Assembly (NCBI RefSeq): GCF_030852425.1
Contig: NZ_NSDM01000021.1
Coordinates: 55,680-119,679, forward strand
Length of the DNA: 64,000 nucleotides
Direction: 5' to 3'
From: Saccharothrix longispora
GTDB taxonomy: Bacteria > Actinomycetota > Actinomycetes > Mycobacteriales > Pseudonocardiaceae
Positions 42,379 to 50,960 of the stretch are shown piece by piece. Made by a program: the position numbers and the translations under genes. The number at the start of each line of letters is the position of its first letter. The first letter of the stretch is position 1. The notes under the pieces were generated by a model, which saw only the letters and a list, made by a program, of their open reading frames with translations, had not been told where the DNA came from and ran no database searches.

Positions 42379-43950
42379 TCACGCGACGGGCTCGGTCTCC
42401 TGCCCGACGTCGACGAGGTCCAGGCTGCTGCGCAGCTTCACGGGCTTGAGCAACAGGGCGGCGATCACGCCCACGACGGCGATGCCCGCCGAGATGAAGA
42501 AGATGTGCCCGGTGGCGTCGCCGTAGGCGGCGCGCACGATGTGCTGCACGGCGTCGGGCAGGGCGGCGATGTCGAGGCTGCCGCCACCACCGCCGGTGGC
42601 CGGGATGCCCGCCGCGGTCAGGTCGCGGGTGATGGCGTCCTCGACGCGCCGCGCCAGCACGGCGCCCAGCACGGACACGCCGATCGTGCCGCCGAGCGAG
42701 CGGAAGAACGCGACGGTCGAACTGGCCGCGCCGATGTCCTTGAGCGGGACGGTGTTCTGCACCGCGAGCACCAGGTTCTGCATGGTCATGCCGACCCCGA
42801 CGCCGACCAGCAGCATCGCGGCGCCGACGAACACCAGCGACGTGTCGTGGTCGATCCGCCCGAGCGCCAGGAACCCGATGACCAGCACGATCGCGCCCGT
42901 CACGATGTAGGGCTTGACGTTGCCGGTCCTGGTGATGAGCCGGCCCGCGATGATCGAGGAGCCGAGCACGCCCGCCATCATCGGGATGGTCAGCAGGCCC
43001 GCCTCGGTCGGGGTGTAGCCGCGGCCGATCTGGAAGTACTGGCCGAGGAACACCGCGCCGCCGAACATCGCCATGCCGACCGCGAGGCTGGCCAGGATCG
43101 CCAGCGCCGTGGTGCGCTGCTTGACGATCCGCAGCGGCACGACCGGTTCCGCGGCCCGTGCCTCGACGGCCACCGCCGCGCCCAGCAGCGCGATCGACCC
43201 GCCGACCATGGCGAAGGTCTCCCAGGACAGCCAGGCGAACGAGGAGTCGACGAACGAGATCCAGATCAGCAGCACGCTCACGCCGGCCGCGATCAGGCTC
43301 GCGCCCAGGTAGTCGATCCTGACGTCCTGCCGGCGGGCGGTCCGCACCTTCAGCGTGGCCTGGAGCACGAACAGCGCGATCACGGCGACGGGCACGCCGA
43401 TGAAGAAGCACCAGCGCCAGCCCAGCCACGAGGTGTCCACGATGAGGCCGCCCAGCAGCGGGCCGCCGACGGTGGCCACCGCCATCACGCCGCCGAGGTA
43501 GCCGTTGTACCGGCCGCGCTCGCGGGGCGGGATCATCGCGGCGATCACGACCTGCACGAGGGCCTGGAGGCCGCCGACGCCGATGCCCTGGAACGCGCGG
43601 GCGGCGATGAGCTGACCGGCGCTCTGCGCGAGGCCGGACACGATCGAGCCCAGGATGAACAGCACGATGGCGACCTGGACGAGGGTCTTCTTGTCGAACA
43701 GGTCCGCGAGCTTGCCCCAGATCGGCGTGGTGGCGGTCGCGGTGAGCAGCGTCGCGGTGACGACCCAGGTGTACTGGGTCTGCGAGCCTTCGAGCGCGCC
43801 GATGATCTGCGGCAGCGCCGTCGAGACGACGGTGCCGCTGAGCATCGCGACGAACAGCACCAGCAGGAGGCCGCTGAGGGCTTCCATCACCTGCCGGTGG
43901 CTCATCGCACCGGGACCGGTACCGGTGCTCGTGGTGGCGGGTGCGCTCAT
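42379..43950 (-). CDS. DHA2 family MFS drug transporter
   Basis: A 523-residue membrane protein of the EmrB/QacA (14-helix) drug:H+ antiporter group. Hallmarks: ALSGLLLVLFVAMLSGTVVSTALPQI at helix 1, the motif-A-type loop WGKLADLFDKK, and GGPLLGGLIVDTSWLGWRWCFFIG with motif C. It is expected to extrude hydrophobic drugs or self-made compounds. Its ATG at 43950 overlaps the MarR stop (ATGA), so repressor and pump are co-transcribed. It closely resembles the second DHA2 protein at 46350-47930, suggesting paralogues flanking the P450 remnant. Confidence 0.93.
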   Translation of the reverse strand: MSAPATTSTGTGPGAMSHRQVMEALSGLLLVLFVAMLSGTVVSTALPQIIGALEGSQTQYTWVVTATLLTATATTPIWGKLADLFDKKTLVQVAIVLFILGSIVSGLAQSAGQLIAARAFQGIGVGGLQALVQVVIAAMIPPRERGRYNGYLGGVMAVATVGGPLLGGLIVDTSWLGWRWCFFIGVPVAVIALFVLQATLKVRTARRQDVRIDYLGASLIAAGVSVLLIWISFVDSSFAWLSWETFAMVGGSIALLGAAVAVEARAAEPVVPLRIVKQRTTALAILASLAVGMAMFGGAVFLGQYFQIGRGYTPTEAGLLTIPMMAGVLGSSIIAGRLITRTGNVKPYIVTGAIVLVIGFLALGRIDHDTSLVFVGAAMLLVGVGVGMTMQNLVLAVQNTVPLKDIGAASSTVAFFRSLGGTIGVSVLGAVLARRVEDAITRDLTAAGIPATGGGGGSLDIAALPDAVQHIVRAAYGDATGHIFFISAGIAVVGVIAALLLKPVKLRSSLDLVDVGQETEPVA

Positions 43951-44423
43951 CGCGCGGCCTCCCAGGTGGAGCCCAGGGCTCCTTCGACGTTGGTGGTCAG
44001 GCGCCCGAGCGCGGACGTGAGCGCCTCGACCTCTTCAGGGGTCCAGTCGGCAAGCGCGCGGCCGAACAGGTCGTCGTACCAGGTCCGGGCCTCGTCGAGC
44101 GCGGCCCGGCCGCGGTCGGTGACGACGAGGATGCTGGCGCGACCGTCGCCGGGGTCGGCGCGGCGTTCGACGAGGCCGTGGGACACCAGGGCGGCGACCG
44201 CCCGGCTGACCGTGGACGGGTCGAGCCCCGCCTGGACCGCCAGCTCCTTCGCGTGGCAGCCGGTGGGCTCGCCGTGGCCGTTGGCCCGCGCGATCAGCGT
44301 CAAGGTCCCGAGCAGCCCGCTCGGGATCGACGGGTGGCGCTCGGAGCCGAGCTGCTTGACCAGGCGCACGACCTTCATCAGGTCGCGCAGCCGGGTCTCC
44401 AGTTCTCGCGTGGCGACGTCCAA
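43947..44423 (-). CDS. MarR family transcriptional regulator
   Basis: A 158-residue MarR-type winged-helix regulator (CHAKELAVQAGLDPSTVSRAVAALVSHGLVERRADPGDGRASILVVTDRGRAAL) with flanking dimerisation helices. The start is uncertain: TTG 44423 has a strong GGGAGGGAGG box but an ATG at 44453 and the frame start at 44495 are also open. The gene is translationally coupled to the DHA2 pump. A 50-bp imperfect palindrome at 44462-44511, centred in its promoter region, is the probable operator, giving a ligand-released efflux switch. Confidence 0.9.
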   Translation of the reverse strand: MDVATRELETRLRDLMKVVRLVKQLGSERHPSIPSGLLGTLTLIARANGHGEPTGCHAKELAVQAGLDPSTVSRAVAALVSHGLVERRADPGDGRASILVVTDRGRAALDEARTWYDDLFGRALADWTPEEVEALTSALGRLTTNVEGALGSTWEAAR

Positions 44424-44461
44424 GTCGCCTCCCTCCCGCGTTGCTTGCCACATACAAGTAT

Positions 44462-44511
44462 CCACCAAACTTGCGTGTTGTGCAAATTTGCTCAACGTGC
44501 ACCTTTGGTGG
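44462..44511. promoter_or_regulatory. 50-bp near-palindrome upstream of MarR gene
   Basis: Outer arms CCACCAAA (44462-44469) and TTTGGTGG (44504-44511) are perfect complements. The inner 20-mer GTTGTGCAAATTTGCTCAAC (44477-44496) is palindromic apart from one base pair and has a perfect GCAAATTTGC core. All share one centre of symmetry between 44486 and 44487. This sits upstream of the MarR start and just before the P450 remnant, as expected for a MarR operator. Confidence 0.75.
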
Positions 44512-45774
44512 GTTCACCACCAGGGGACGGTCGAGCAGACGGCGCCCCGGCGTGGCTGGTGACCGGCCACGAGGCCGCCCGCGCGCTGCTCGCCGACCCG
44601 CGGCTGAGCTCCGACCGGTTCCGCAGCGAGCGGATGCCGGCGAAGCTGCCGCCGGCGCCGCGCGCCCGGATGACCGACCGGCGGCTGCGCGCGGGCAACT
44701 TCATCACCGTGGACCCGCCCGACCACACCCGTTACCGCAGGCTGCCCACCGGCCGGTTCACCGTGCGGCGCATGCGGCGGCTCACCCCGCGCGTCGAGCG
44801 GATCGTCACCGACCACCCGGCCGCGATGCGCGCCGCCGGCCCGGCCGCCGACCTGGTGACCGCGTTCGCGCTGTCCGTGCCGTCACTGGTGATCCGCGAG
44901 CTGCTCGGCGTCGCGTACGCCGACCGCGCCGGGTTCCAGGAGCGCGGCGCGACCCTGCTGCGGCTCGACGCGGAGGTGGACGACGTGGTGCGCGCCGCCG
45001 AGGCGCTGCGGGCGTTCATGCACGGGTTGATCCGCCAAGCGGGCGGAGCCGGCCGACGACCTGCTGTCCGGGCTGATCCGGGCCAACCCCACGCTCACCG
45101 ACGACGAGCTGGTCGACATCGCGAACCTGCTGCTCGTCGCCGGTCGCGGGACGATCGCGAACATACCGGCGCTCGGCACGTTCGCGCTGCTGGAGCACCC
45201 CGACCAGCTCGCCGCGCCGCGCGCCGACCCGTCGCTCGTGCCGGGGGCCGTGGAGGAGCTGCTGCGCTACCCGTCGATCATCCACCTCGGCATCACCCGC
45301 ACCGCCGTGGAGGACGTCGAGGTGGCGGGCGAGGCGATCCCGGCCGACGCGACCGTGGTGCTGTCCGCGGCGGCGGGCAACCGGGACCCGGGGGTGTACC
45401 CCTCCCCCGACGAGCTGGACGTGACCCGGCCGCGCGGACCGCACCTCGCGTTCGGGCACGGCGTGCACCAGTGCCCGGGCCGGCAGCCGGCCCGCGTCGA
45501 GATGACCACCGGGTTCACCGGACTGCTCCGCGAGCTGCCCGACCTGCGCCTCGCCGTGCCGCCCGAGGAGGTGCCGCTGCGCGGCGACATGCTCGTCCAC
45601 GGCGTGCACTCACTGCCCGTGGCCTGGGGTCAGACCTCCGCGAACCCGGCGCCGAGCCGGTCGACGACGACCCCGATCAGCTCGGCCAGCTCGGGGCGTT
45701 CGGCGGCGTCGAGCCACCACCCGACGGTCACCCGCACGGTGGCCATCACGGACGCCGCGAACATCACCGGGTAG
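44508..45774 (+). pseudogene. Truncated and frameshifted cytochrome P450
   Basis: Two frames together encode most of a bacterial P450: ARALLADPRLSSDRF, PPDHTRYRR and the ELLGVAYAD region in the first, then ADDLLSGLIRANP, the ExxR motif AVEELLRYPS and heme loop AFGHGVHQCPG in the second. The break is near 45038 (probable two-base loss before AKRAEPADDLL). About 45 N-terminal residues normally preceding APAWLVTGHE are missing, the sequence instead running from the MarR operator; GTG 44508 lies inside that operator. The I-helix reads AGRGTIAN instead of AGHETTAN, losing the conserved acidic residue, and the usual stop after LPVxW is absent so the frame runs into the converging TetR gene. These defects together argue for a true pseudogene. 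Confidence 0.82.
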
Positions 45775-46214
45775 AGGTCGGCCTCGGGGTCGACCCCGAC
45801 CCGCCGCGCGACCACGCCCGCCAGCTCCCGCTCCTGCGCGGCGAACGCCGCGATCTGGTGCGGGAGCAGCGCGGGCGTGCGCCGCAGCACCCGCAACTGG
45901 GCCACGCGGGCCGGGTCGATGTGCTCCGGCACCACCTCGGCCAGCGCGGCGCGCAGCGCCGTCAGGACCGGTTCGCCCTCCGGGCGCGCGGCGAACGCCT
46001 CGACGAACGCGGTGGCGGTCGACACGTCGCCGGCGACCACGGCCTCTTCCTTGGACGAGAAGTAGTTGAAGAACGTGCGCAGGGACACGCCGGCCTCGTG
46101 CGCGACCTGCTCGACGGTCACGCCGTCCAACCCGTGCACCACGCACAGCCGCAGGGCGGCGTCGGCCAGCGCGGTGCGGGTCGCCTGCTTCTTCCGTTCC
46201 CTGAGCCCGGTCAC
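45630..46214 (-). CDS. TetR family transcriptional regulator
   Basis: A 194-residue TetR repressor: N-terminal helix-turn-helix (about 5-60; KKQATRTALADAALRL, VEQVAHEAGVSLRTFFNYFSSKEEAV) and an all-helical ligand domain with WWLDAAERPELAELIGVVVD near the end. GTG 46214 begins directly at the domain. It lies downstream of the second DHA2 gene, separated from it by a strong terminator, so it is probably transcribed alone. Its 3' end overlaps the P450 remnant frame. Confidence 0.92.
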   Translation of the reverse strand: MTGLRERKKQATRTALADAALRLCVVHGLDGVTVEQVAHEAGVSLRTFFNYFSSKEEAVVAGDVSTATAFVEAFAARPEGEPVLTALRAALAEVVPEHIDPARVAQLRVLRRTPALLPHQIAAFAAQERELAGVVARRVGVDPEADLYPVMFAASVMATVRVTVGWWLDAAERPELAELIGVVVDRLGAGFAEV

Positions 46215-46275
46215 GGGTGCAGTGTCCCACCCGCCCTGTCCGCACCACCGGAGCGGCGCGATCGGACACGCGCCA

Positions 46276-46326
46276 CGACGAGGGGCGCGGCGCCCGGTTC
46301 GGTCCCGGACGCCGCGCCCCTCGTCG
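46276..46326. terminator. Perfect 17-bp stem terminator after second DHA2 gene
   Basis: CGACGAGGGGCGCGGCG (46276-46292) pairs perfectly with CGCCGCGCCCCTCGTCG (46310-46326), 24 bases past the stop of the minus-strand transporter and before the TetR gene, insulating the two units. Confidence 0.82.
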
Positions 46327-46349
46327 GTCGACAGCGGTTCGGCAGCCGC

Positions 46350-47930
46350 TCAGTGGCCGCCGCCGGCCATCTCGGCGGCCAGGCGCTCGTCGCCGCTCAT
46401 GGTCTTGAGCGGCTTCTCCTTGAGGAACAGCACGGCCACCAGGGCCAGCAGGGCGATCGGCGCGCCGATCAGGAACAGCTCCGCCGTCGCCGTGGCGTAG
46501 ATCTCCCGCACGACCACGCGCACCGGCTCGGGCAGCAGGTTCAGGTCGGGCACCTCGGAACCGCCCGTGCCGCCCGCCACCGGGCCGAACTTCTCCGCGC
46601 TCAGCGTCTCCACCCGCGTGGCCAGGACGGCGCCCAGCGCGCTCACGCCGATCGTGCCGCCCAGCGAGCGGAAGAACGTCAGGGTCGATGTCGTGGCGCC
46701 CAGGTCGCGCGCGGGCACGTCGTTCTGCGCCACCAGCACCAGGTTCTGCATCAGCATGCCGACGCCGACACCGAGCACGGCCATGTGCAGGCTGACCGTG
46801 AACACCGTCGTGTTCGCGTCGATGGTGGACAGCAGCAGCATGCCGCCGACCATGATCGCGCCACCCGCGACCAGGAAGACCTTCCACCGACCCCACTTGG
46901 TGATCAGGCTGCCGGCGACCGTGGAGGACACCAGCAGGCCGAAGATCATCGGCAGGCTCATCAGGCCCGCCTGGGTCGGCGTCTTGCCCATGCCGATCTG
47001 GAAGTACTGCGACAGGAACACGGTGCCGCCGAACATCGCCACGCCGACCAGCGCGCTGGCGAGCGTGGTGAGCGCGACCGTGCGGTTGGCGAAGATCGTC
47101 AGCGGCACGATCGGGTCGGACACCCGGGACTCCACCCACACCGCGAGGACCAGCAGGCCCACGCCGATCGCCACGAGCAGCGCGGTCCAGCCGGAGGCCC
47201 ACTCGAACTGGTGGCCGGCCAGCGTGGACCACACCAGCAGGGTGGACACGCCGCCCACGATCAGCGCCGCGCCCAGGTAGTCGACCTCGACCTCCTTGCG
47301 GACCACCGGCAGGCGCAGGGTGCGCTGGAGCAGGATGATCGACGCCAGGGTGAACGGCACGCCGATGAAGAAGCACCAGCGCCAGCCCAGCCACGAGGTG
47401 TCGACCAGCACGCCGCCGATGAGCGGCCCGGCGACCGTGCCGACGCCGAACACGGCGCCGAAGATGCCCGCGTACCGGCCCATCTCGCGCGGCGGGATCA
47501 TCGCGGCCATCACGATGGTGGCCAGCGCGGTCATGCCGCCCGCGCCCAGGCCCTGCACGACGCGGCTGGCGATCAGCACCTCGACGTTCGGGGAGAACCC
47601 GGCGATCAGGGAGCCGACGACGAACAACCCGAGCGAGAGCTGGATGAGGAGCTTGCGGCTGTAGAGGTCGGCGAGCTTGCCCCACAGCGGCACGGTGGCC
47701 GTCATGGCGAGCAGCTCGGTGGTGACGACCCACGTGTAGACGGACTGCGAGCCGCGCAGGTCGGCGATGATGCGCGGCAGGGCGTTCGACACGACGGTCG
47801 ACGCCAGGATCGACACGAACATGCCGAGCATGAGGCCCGACATCGCCTGGACGACGTCCCGGCGCGAGCGCGTGCCGGTCGCGCCGCCGTCGTTGCCGGT
47901 CGGTGGACCGGCGTCGGTTTCGGTGGACAT
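46350..47930 (-). CDS. DHA2 family MFS drug transporter (second copy)
   Basis: A 526-residue 14-helix EmrB/QacA-type exporter similar in sequence throughout to the pump at 42379-43950 (shared VVSNALPRII/VVSTALPQII, WGKLADL, PLIGGVLVDTSWLGWRWCFFIGVP and FFRSLGGTIGVSALGAVLA). It is preceded 19 bases upstream by a TetR gene on the same strand, which probably controls it, and ends at a strong terminator. Substrates are likely hydrophobic drugs or natural products. Confidence 0.93.
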   Translation of the reverse strand: MSTETDAGPPTGNDGGATGTRSRRDVVQAMSGLMLGMFVSILASTVVSNALPRIIADLRGSQSVYTWVVTTELLAMTATVPLWGKLADLYSRKLLIQLSLGLFVVGSLIAGFSPNVEVLIASRVVQGLGAGGMTALATIVMAAMIPPREMGRYAGIFGAVFGVGTVAGPLIGGVLVDTSWLGWRWCFFIGVPFTLASIILLQRTLRLPVVRKEVEVDYLGAALIVGGVSTLLVWSTLAGHQFEWASGWTALLVAIGVGLLVLAVWVESRVSDPIVPLTIFANRTVALTTLASALVGVAMFGGTVFLSQYFQIGMGKTPTQAGLMSLPMIFGLLVSSTVAGSLITKWGRWKVFLVAGGAIMVGGMLLLSTIDANTTVFTVSLHMAVLGVGVGMLMQNLVLVAQNDVPARDLGATTSTLTFFRSLGGTIGVSALGAVLATRVETLSAEKFGPVAGGTGGSEVPDLNLLPEPVRVVVREIYATATAELFLIGAPIALLALVAVLFLKEKPLKTMSGDERLAAEMAGGGH

Positions 47931-47949
47931 GTTCCCCCGGTTTCTTCGG

Positions 47950-48561
47950 TCAGGGCTGGGGTGGGTTCGCCAGGCCCGCGGCGAGCAGGTCGAGCGCCTC
48001 GGCGATCAGCTCGTGCAGCGGGGCCGACTCGTCGGTGCGCGACCAGCGGGCGACGGCCACCCGGAACGCCGCGCCGGTCGCCGCGCCGAGCAGCAGCGGG
48101 TACGTGTCGTCCTCGGACCGGCCGACGCGCTCGGCGACGGCCGCGACGACCTCGCGCTCGACCGCCTCGCCGCCGGCGAGCACCTTGGCCAGCAGCACGG
48201 GGTGCTGCTGCACGACGCGCATCCTCCGCAACCACGACTCGCGGTCGACGGCCACCTCGGCGGCGATCTCGGCGAGCAGCGCTTCCCGGACCGCCGCGAC
48301 CGCGGACAGCTCCGCCGGCTGGGCGAGCACCAGCGCGCGGATGCGCGGCCCCGCCTCCGGGTCGGGGGCGAGGACGGCCTCCTCCTTGGTGGCGAAGTAG
48401 TTGAAGAAGGTGCGCGGTGACACGTCCGCCGCGGCGCTGATGTCCTCGACCGTGACATGGTCGAGGCCGTGCCGCGCGACGAGGTCGACGGCGGCGCGGC
48501 TGAGCGCGTACCGGGTCAGCCGCTTCTTGCGGTCACGGAGGCCTTCGGCGTGGACGGGCAC
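47950..48561 (-). CDS. TetR family regulator of adjacent DHA2 pump
   Basis: A 203-residue TetR-type repressor: helix-turn-helix VEDISAAADVSPRTFFNYFATKEEAV (about 35-62) and a variable helical C-terminal ligand pocket. GTG 48561 starts the protein with MPVHAEGLRDRKKRLTR. It is first in a two-gene unit with the DHA2 transporter. About 30 bases upstream lies the dyad TGCAA-GT-TTGCA, a likely autoregulatory operator. Confidence 0.92.
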   Translation of the reverse strand: MPVHAEGLRDRKKRLTRYALSRAAVDLVARHGLDHVTVEDISAAADVSPRTFFNYFATKEEAVLAPDPEAGPRIRALVLAQPAELSAVAAVREALLAEIAAEVAVDRESWLRRMRVVQQHPVLLAKVLAGGEAVEREVVAAVAERVGRSEDDTYPLLLGAATGAAFRVAVARWSRTDESAPLHELIAEALDLLAAGLANPPQP

Positions 48562-48592
48562 TCGACCAACCTAACCAAAAAGATGCACACAC

Positions 48593-48604
48593 TGCAAGTT
48601 TGCA
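48593..48604. promoter_or_regulatory. Operator-like dyad upstream of TetR-DHA2 unit
   Basis: TGCAA-GT-TTGCA is a perfect inverted repeat in an AT-rich patch 32 bp upstream of the TetR start. Its core TGCAAGTTTGC differs by one base from TGCAAATTTGC at the centre of the MarR dyad 4 kb away, so the two efflux units may share recognition features. Confidence 0.5.
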
Positions 48605-48742
48605 ACGAGTGAACGTTTGCGGCCCACCCCTCCCGCCCACACGTCACCCGTACGCGCGACGGTCCACTTCGGACGCCCACGGCGCGTCGGGGCATAGGGT
48701 CGGGGCCGTCCAAGATCGCCCCGTGGTACCCGAGGGAGAACC

Positions 48743-49030
48743 ATGCTCCGCAACGCGCGCCTCTTCGGCCCGAAGCGCCGCGTGACCTTCTCGCTGCCGC
48801 TCGACCAGCCCGACGGCCCGGTCAGCGTGGTGGGATCGTTCAACGACTGGACGCCGGGCGTGCACGAGCTCCAGCCGCGCCGCGACGGCACCCGCACGGT
48901 GTCCGTCATCCTGCCCCCCGGCACGCACCGGTTCCGCTACCTCGGCCCCGACGGCCACTGGTTCGACGACACCGACGCGCACCAGGTGGACCACGACGGC
49001 GGTGTGATCAGGATCGACGTCCTGCACTGA
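48743..49030 (+). CDS. CBM48-like glycogen-binding domain protein
   Basis: A 95-residue protein consisting almost entirely of a CBM48/isoamylase-N-like domain (VTFSLPLDQPDGPVSVVGSFNDWTPG, then VSVILPPGTHRFRYLGPDGHWFDD). The domain binds alpha-glucans in glycogen-metabolising enzymes and AMPK beta subunits; as a single domain it may target or regulate another protein at glycogen. ATG 48743 has GAGGGAGAA upstream. No glycogen gene is adjacent. Confidence 0.88.
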   Translation: MLRNARLFGPKRRVTFSLPLDQPDGPVSVVGSFNDWTPGVHELQPRRDGTRTVSVILPPGTHRFRYLGPDGHWFDDTDAHQVDHDGGVIRIDVLH

Positions 49031-49133
49031 GCGGGCTCCGCCGAACCGAGGGACGTGCGGGTGAAATCCCCTCCACCCCCAGAGCTGTCGGGGCTAATGT
49101 GACAGCACTGTTGCATTCAGCTGGGGAGGATCG

Positions 49134-50051
49134 GTGCTGTACCCGGAGATCGAACCGCACGACCACGGGATGCTCGACGTCGGCGACGGGCACCACGTCT
49201 ACTGGGAGGTGTGCGGCAACCCGGACGGCAAACCGGTGGTCTGCCTGCACGGCGGGCCGGGGTCCGGGTGCTCGCCGCGCACCCGCCGCTACTTCGACCC
49301 CGCGGCCTACCGGATCGTGCTGCTCGACCAGCGCGGGTGCGGGCGCAGCACGCCGCACGCCGGGCGACCCGAGGTGGACCTGTCGACCAACACCACCGAC
49401 CACCTGGTCGCCGACCTGGAGCTGCTGCGCGAGCACCTGGGCATCGAGCGGTGGCAGCTGTTCGGCGCGTCCTGGGGCTCGGTGCTCAGCCTGGTGTACG
49501 CCGAGCGCTACCCGCACCGGGTGACGGAACTGGTGCAGGCGGGCATCGCCACCGGCATGCGGGAGGAGACGGACCTCCTGACCAAGGGCCTCGCGCCGAT
49601 GTTCCCCGAGGCGTGGGCGAGGTTCCGCGCGTTCGCCCCCGAGGGCGACGACCTGCCCGCCGCCTACCTCGCGAAGCTGCTCGACCCGGACCCGGCCGTG
49701 CACGACCGGGCGGCCGAGGAGTGGTGCCGGTGGGAGGACGCCCTCGCCGCGCAGGGCGACCGCTTCGACCCCCCGGAGTACCGGCTGGCGTTCGCGCGCC
49801 TGGTCACGCACTACTGGGCGCACGGTTCGTGGCTGCGCGAGGGCGTCGTCGTCGAGGAGGCGTGGAAGCTCGCGGGCATCCCGGGCGTGATCGTTCAAGG
49901 CGTGCTCGACCTGGGCAACCTCATCGGCACGCCGTGGCGGTTGGCGCACGCCTGGCCGGACGCCGAGCTGATCATGATCCCCGGTTCCGACCACGCCGGC
50001 ACCGACGACCTGGCCGCCGCCCGGGTCGCGGCGACCGACCGGTTCCGGTAA
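49134..50051 (+). CDS. Prolyl aminopeptidase-like S33 alpha/beta hydrolase
   Basis: A 305-residue cytoplasmic hydrolase of the proline iminopeptidase family, which releases N-terminal proline from peptides. The oxyanion motif HGGPGSGC (39-46), DQRGCGRSTPH and nucleophile elbow GASWGS (Ser113) are typical; the acid is probably in QGVLDLGNL and the base His in PGSDHAG. GTG 49134 has GGGGAGG upstream. Length is near the family norm of about 310. It would complete the breakdown of imported peptides generated by the secreted S8 and M28 peptidases. Confidence 0.88.
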   Translation: MLYPEIEPHDHGMLDVGDGHHVYWEVCGNPDGKPVVCLHGGPGSGCSPRTRRYFDPAAYRIVLLDQRGCGRSTPHAGRPEVDLSTNTTDHLVADLELLREHLGIERWQLFGASWGSVLSLVYAERYPHRVTELVQAGIATGMREETDLLTKGLAPMFPEAWARFRAFAPEGDDLPAAYLAKLLDPDPAVHDRAAEEWCRWEDALAAQGDRFDPPEYRLAFARLVTHYWAHGSWLREGVVVEEAWKLAGIPGVIVQGVLDLGNLIGTPWRLAHAWPDAELIMIPGSDHAGTDDLAAARVAATDRFR

Positions 50052-50153
50052 CACCCGGCCACCGCGTGCGATGGTGTGGACGCGGGTTGTGGCGCGAGTG
50101 CCGGAGGGGCGGGCCTCGGACGAGGGGTTCGCCGAGGCGGTGGCGGGGGACTG

Positions 50154-50960
50154 ATGGGCTGGTACACCGAGGCGGCGCAGCGGGTGTCCGCGCTGGCGCT
50201 GAGCGAGGCGCGGGCGCTCGGTCACGCCACCATCGGCACCGGGCACCTGCTGCTGGGCCTGCTCGGCGAGGGCGGTGCGGCGGCGACCGTGCTCGTGTCG
50301 TCCGGGGTGACGCCGCAGGGGTGCCGCCCCCACGTGCGGGAGGTCGAGCGGGGCGGCGTGCCGTTCCCGGGACACCTGCCGTTCACCCCGGGCGCGAAGC
50401 GGGCGCTGGCGGCGGCCGTCCGGGAGGCGTTGGCCCTGGGGCACCGGCACGTCGGCACCGGGCACCTGCTGCTGGGCCTGCTGGCCGAGGTCGACGGGGT
50501 GGCGGTGGACGTGCTGGCGCGGTGCGGCGCGGCGCCCGAGGACGTGCGGGACCGCGCGTTCGCGGAACTGGCGGGCATCTCGCTCGCGGGCTTCCCGCCG
50601 TCGCCGCGCACCGCCCGGCTGTACCTGAGCCACCGGCCGCGCGACCTGCACCTGGCGGGGCGGATCGCGGACCGGCTCGACGACATGGGGTGCGCCGTCG
50701 TGCCCGACGCGGCGTCGTGCGACGTGCTGCTCGCCGTCGTCGGGCCGGGGTGGACCGTGCCGGACGAGCCGGTGCGCGACGAGCTGGAAGCGGCCCGGAC
50801 GCGGTTGGTCCCGGTGATCGCGGTGCTGGTCGACGGGGTGGAGCTGCCCGCCGACCAGCTGCCGGGCACCGGGTGCGTCGCCGTGCGGCACGAGACGTTC
50901 CGCGACGACGTGGCCCGGTTGGCCGACGCCGTCCGCTATGCCCAGCCGGGCATGGGGTAG
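50154..50960 (+). CDS. Double Clp_N domain fused to a reduced TIR-like domain
   Basis: A 268-residue protein without an ATPase. Two Clp_N repeats (about 5-60 and 78-138) carry the classic LALSEARALGHATIGTGHLLLGLL and REALALGHRHVGTGHLLLGLL patterns, which in ClpC/ClpB bind adaptors or substrates. Residues about 150-268 look like a toll-interleukin receptor (TIR_2-type) domain: RLYLSHRPRDLHLAGRIADRL, CDVLLAVVGPGW, VRDELEAARTRLVPVIAVLVDGVELPA. The region between the second and third strands, which usually contains the BB loop and the DxxxIxPG segment, is missing, so NAD-cleaving activity is uncertain although the conserved VRxEL glutamate remains. ATG 50154 has GGGGGA upstream. The 3' end overlaps glyA by 25 bp. 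Confidence 0.75.
   Translation: MGWYTEAAQRVSALALSEARALGHATIGTGHLLLGLLGEGGAAATVLVSSGVTPQGCRPHVREVERGGVPFPGHLPFTPGAKRALAAAVREALALGHRHVGTGHLLLGLLAEVDGVAVDVLARCGAAPEDVRDRAFAELAGISLAGFPPSPRTARLYLSHRPRDLHLAGRIADRLDDMGCAVVPDAASCDVLLAVVGPGWTVPDEPVRDELEAARTRLVPVIAVLVDGVELPADQLPGTGCVAVRHETFRDDVARLADAVRYAQPGMG

Noticed and set aside
43941..48404. Plus-strand open frame over 4 kb across the efflux island.
   Set aside because: Only 44508 to about 45038 is coding (P450 part); the rest is antisense to pumps and regulators, with low-complexity composition.
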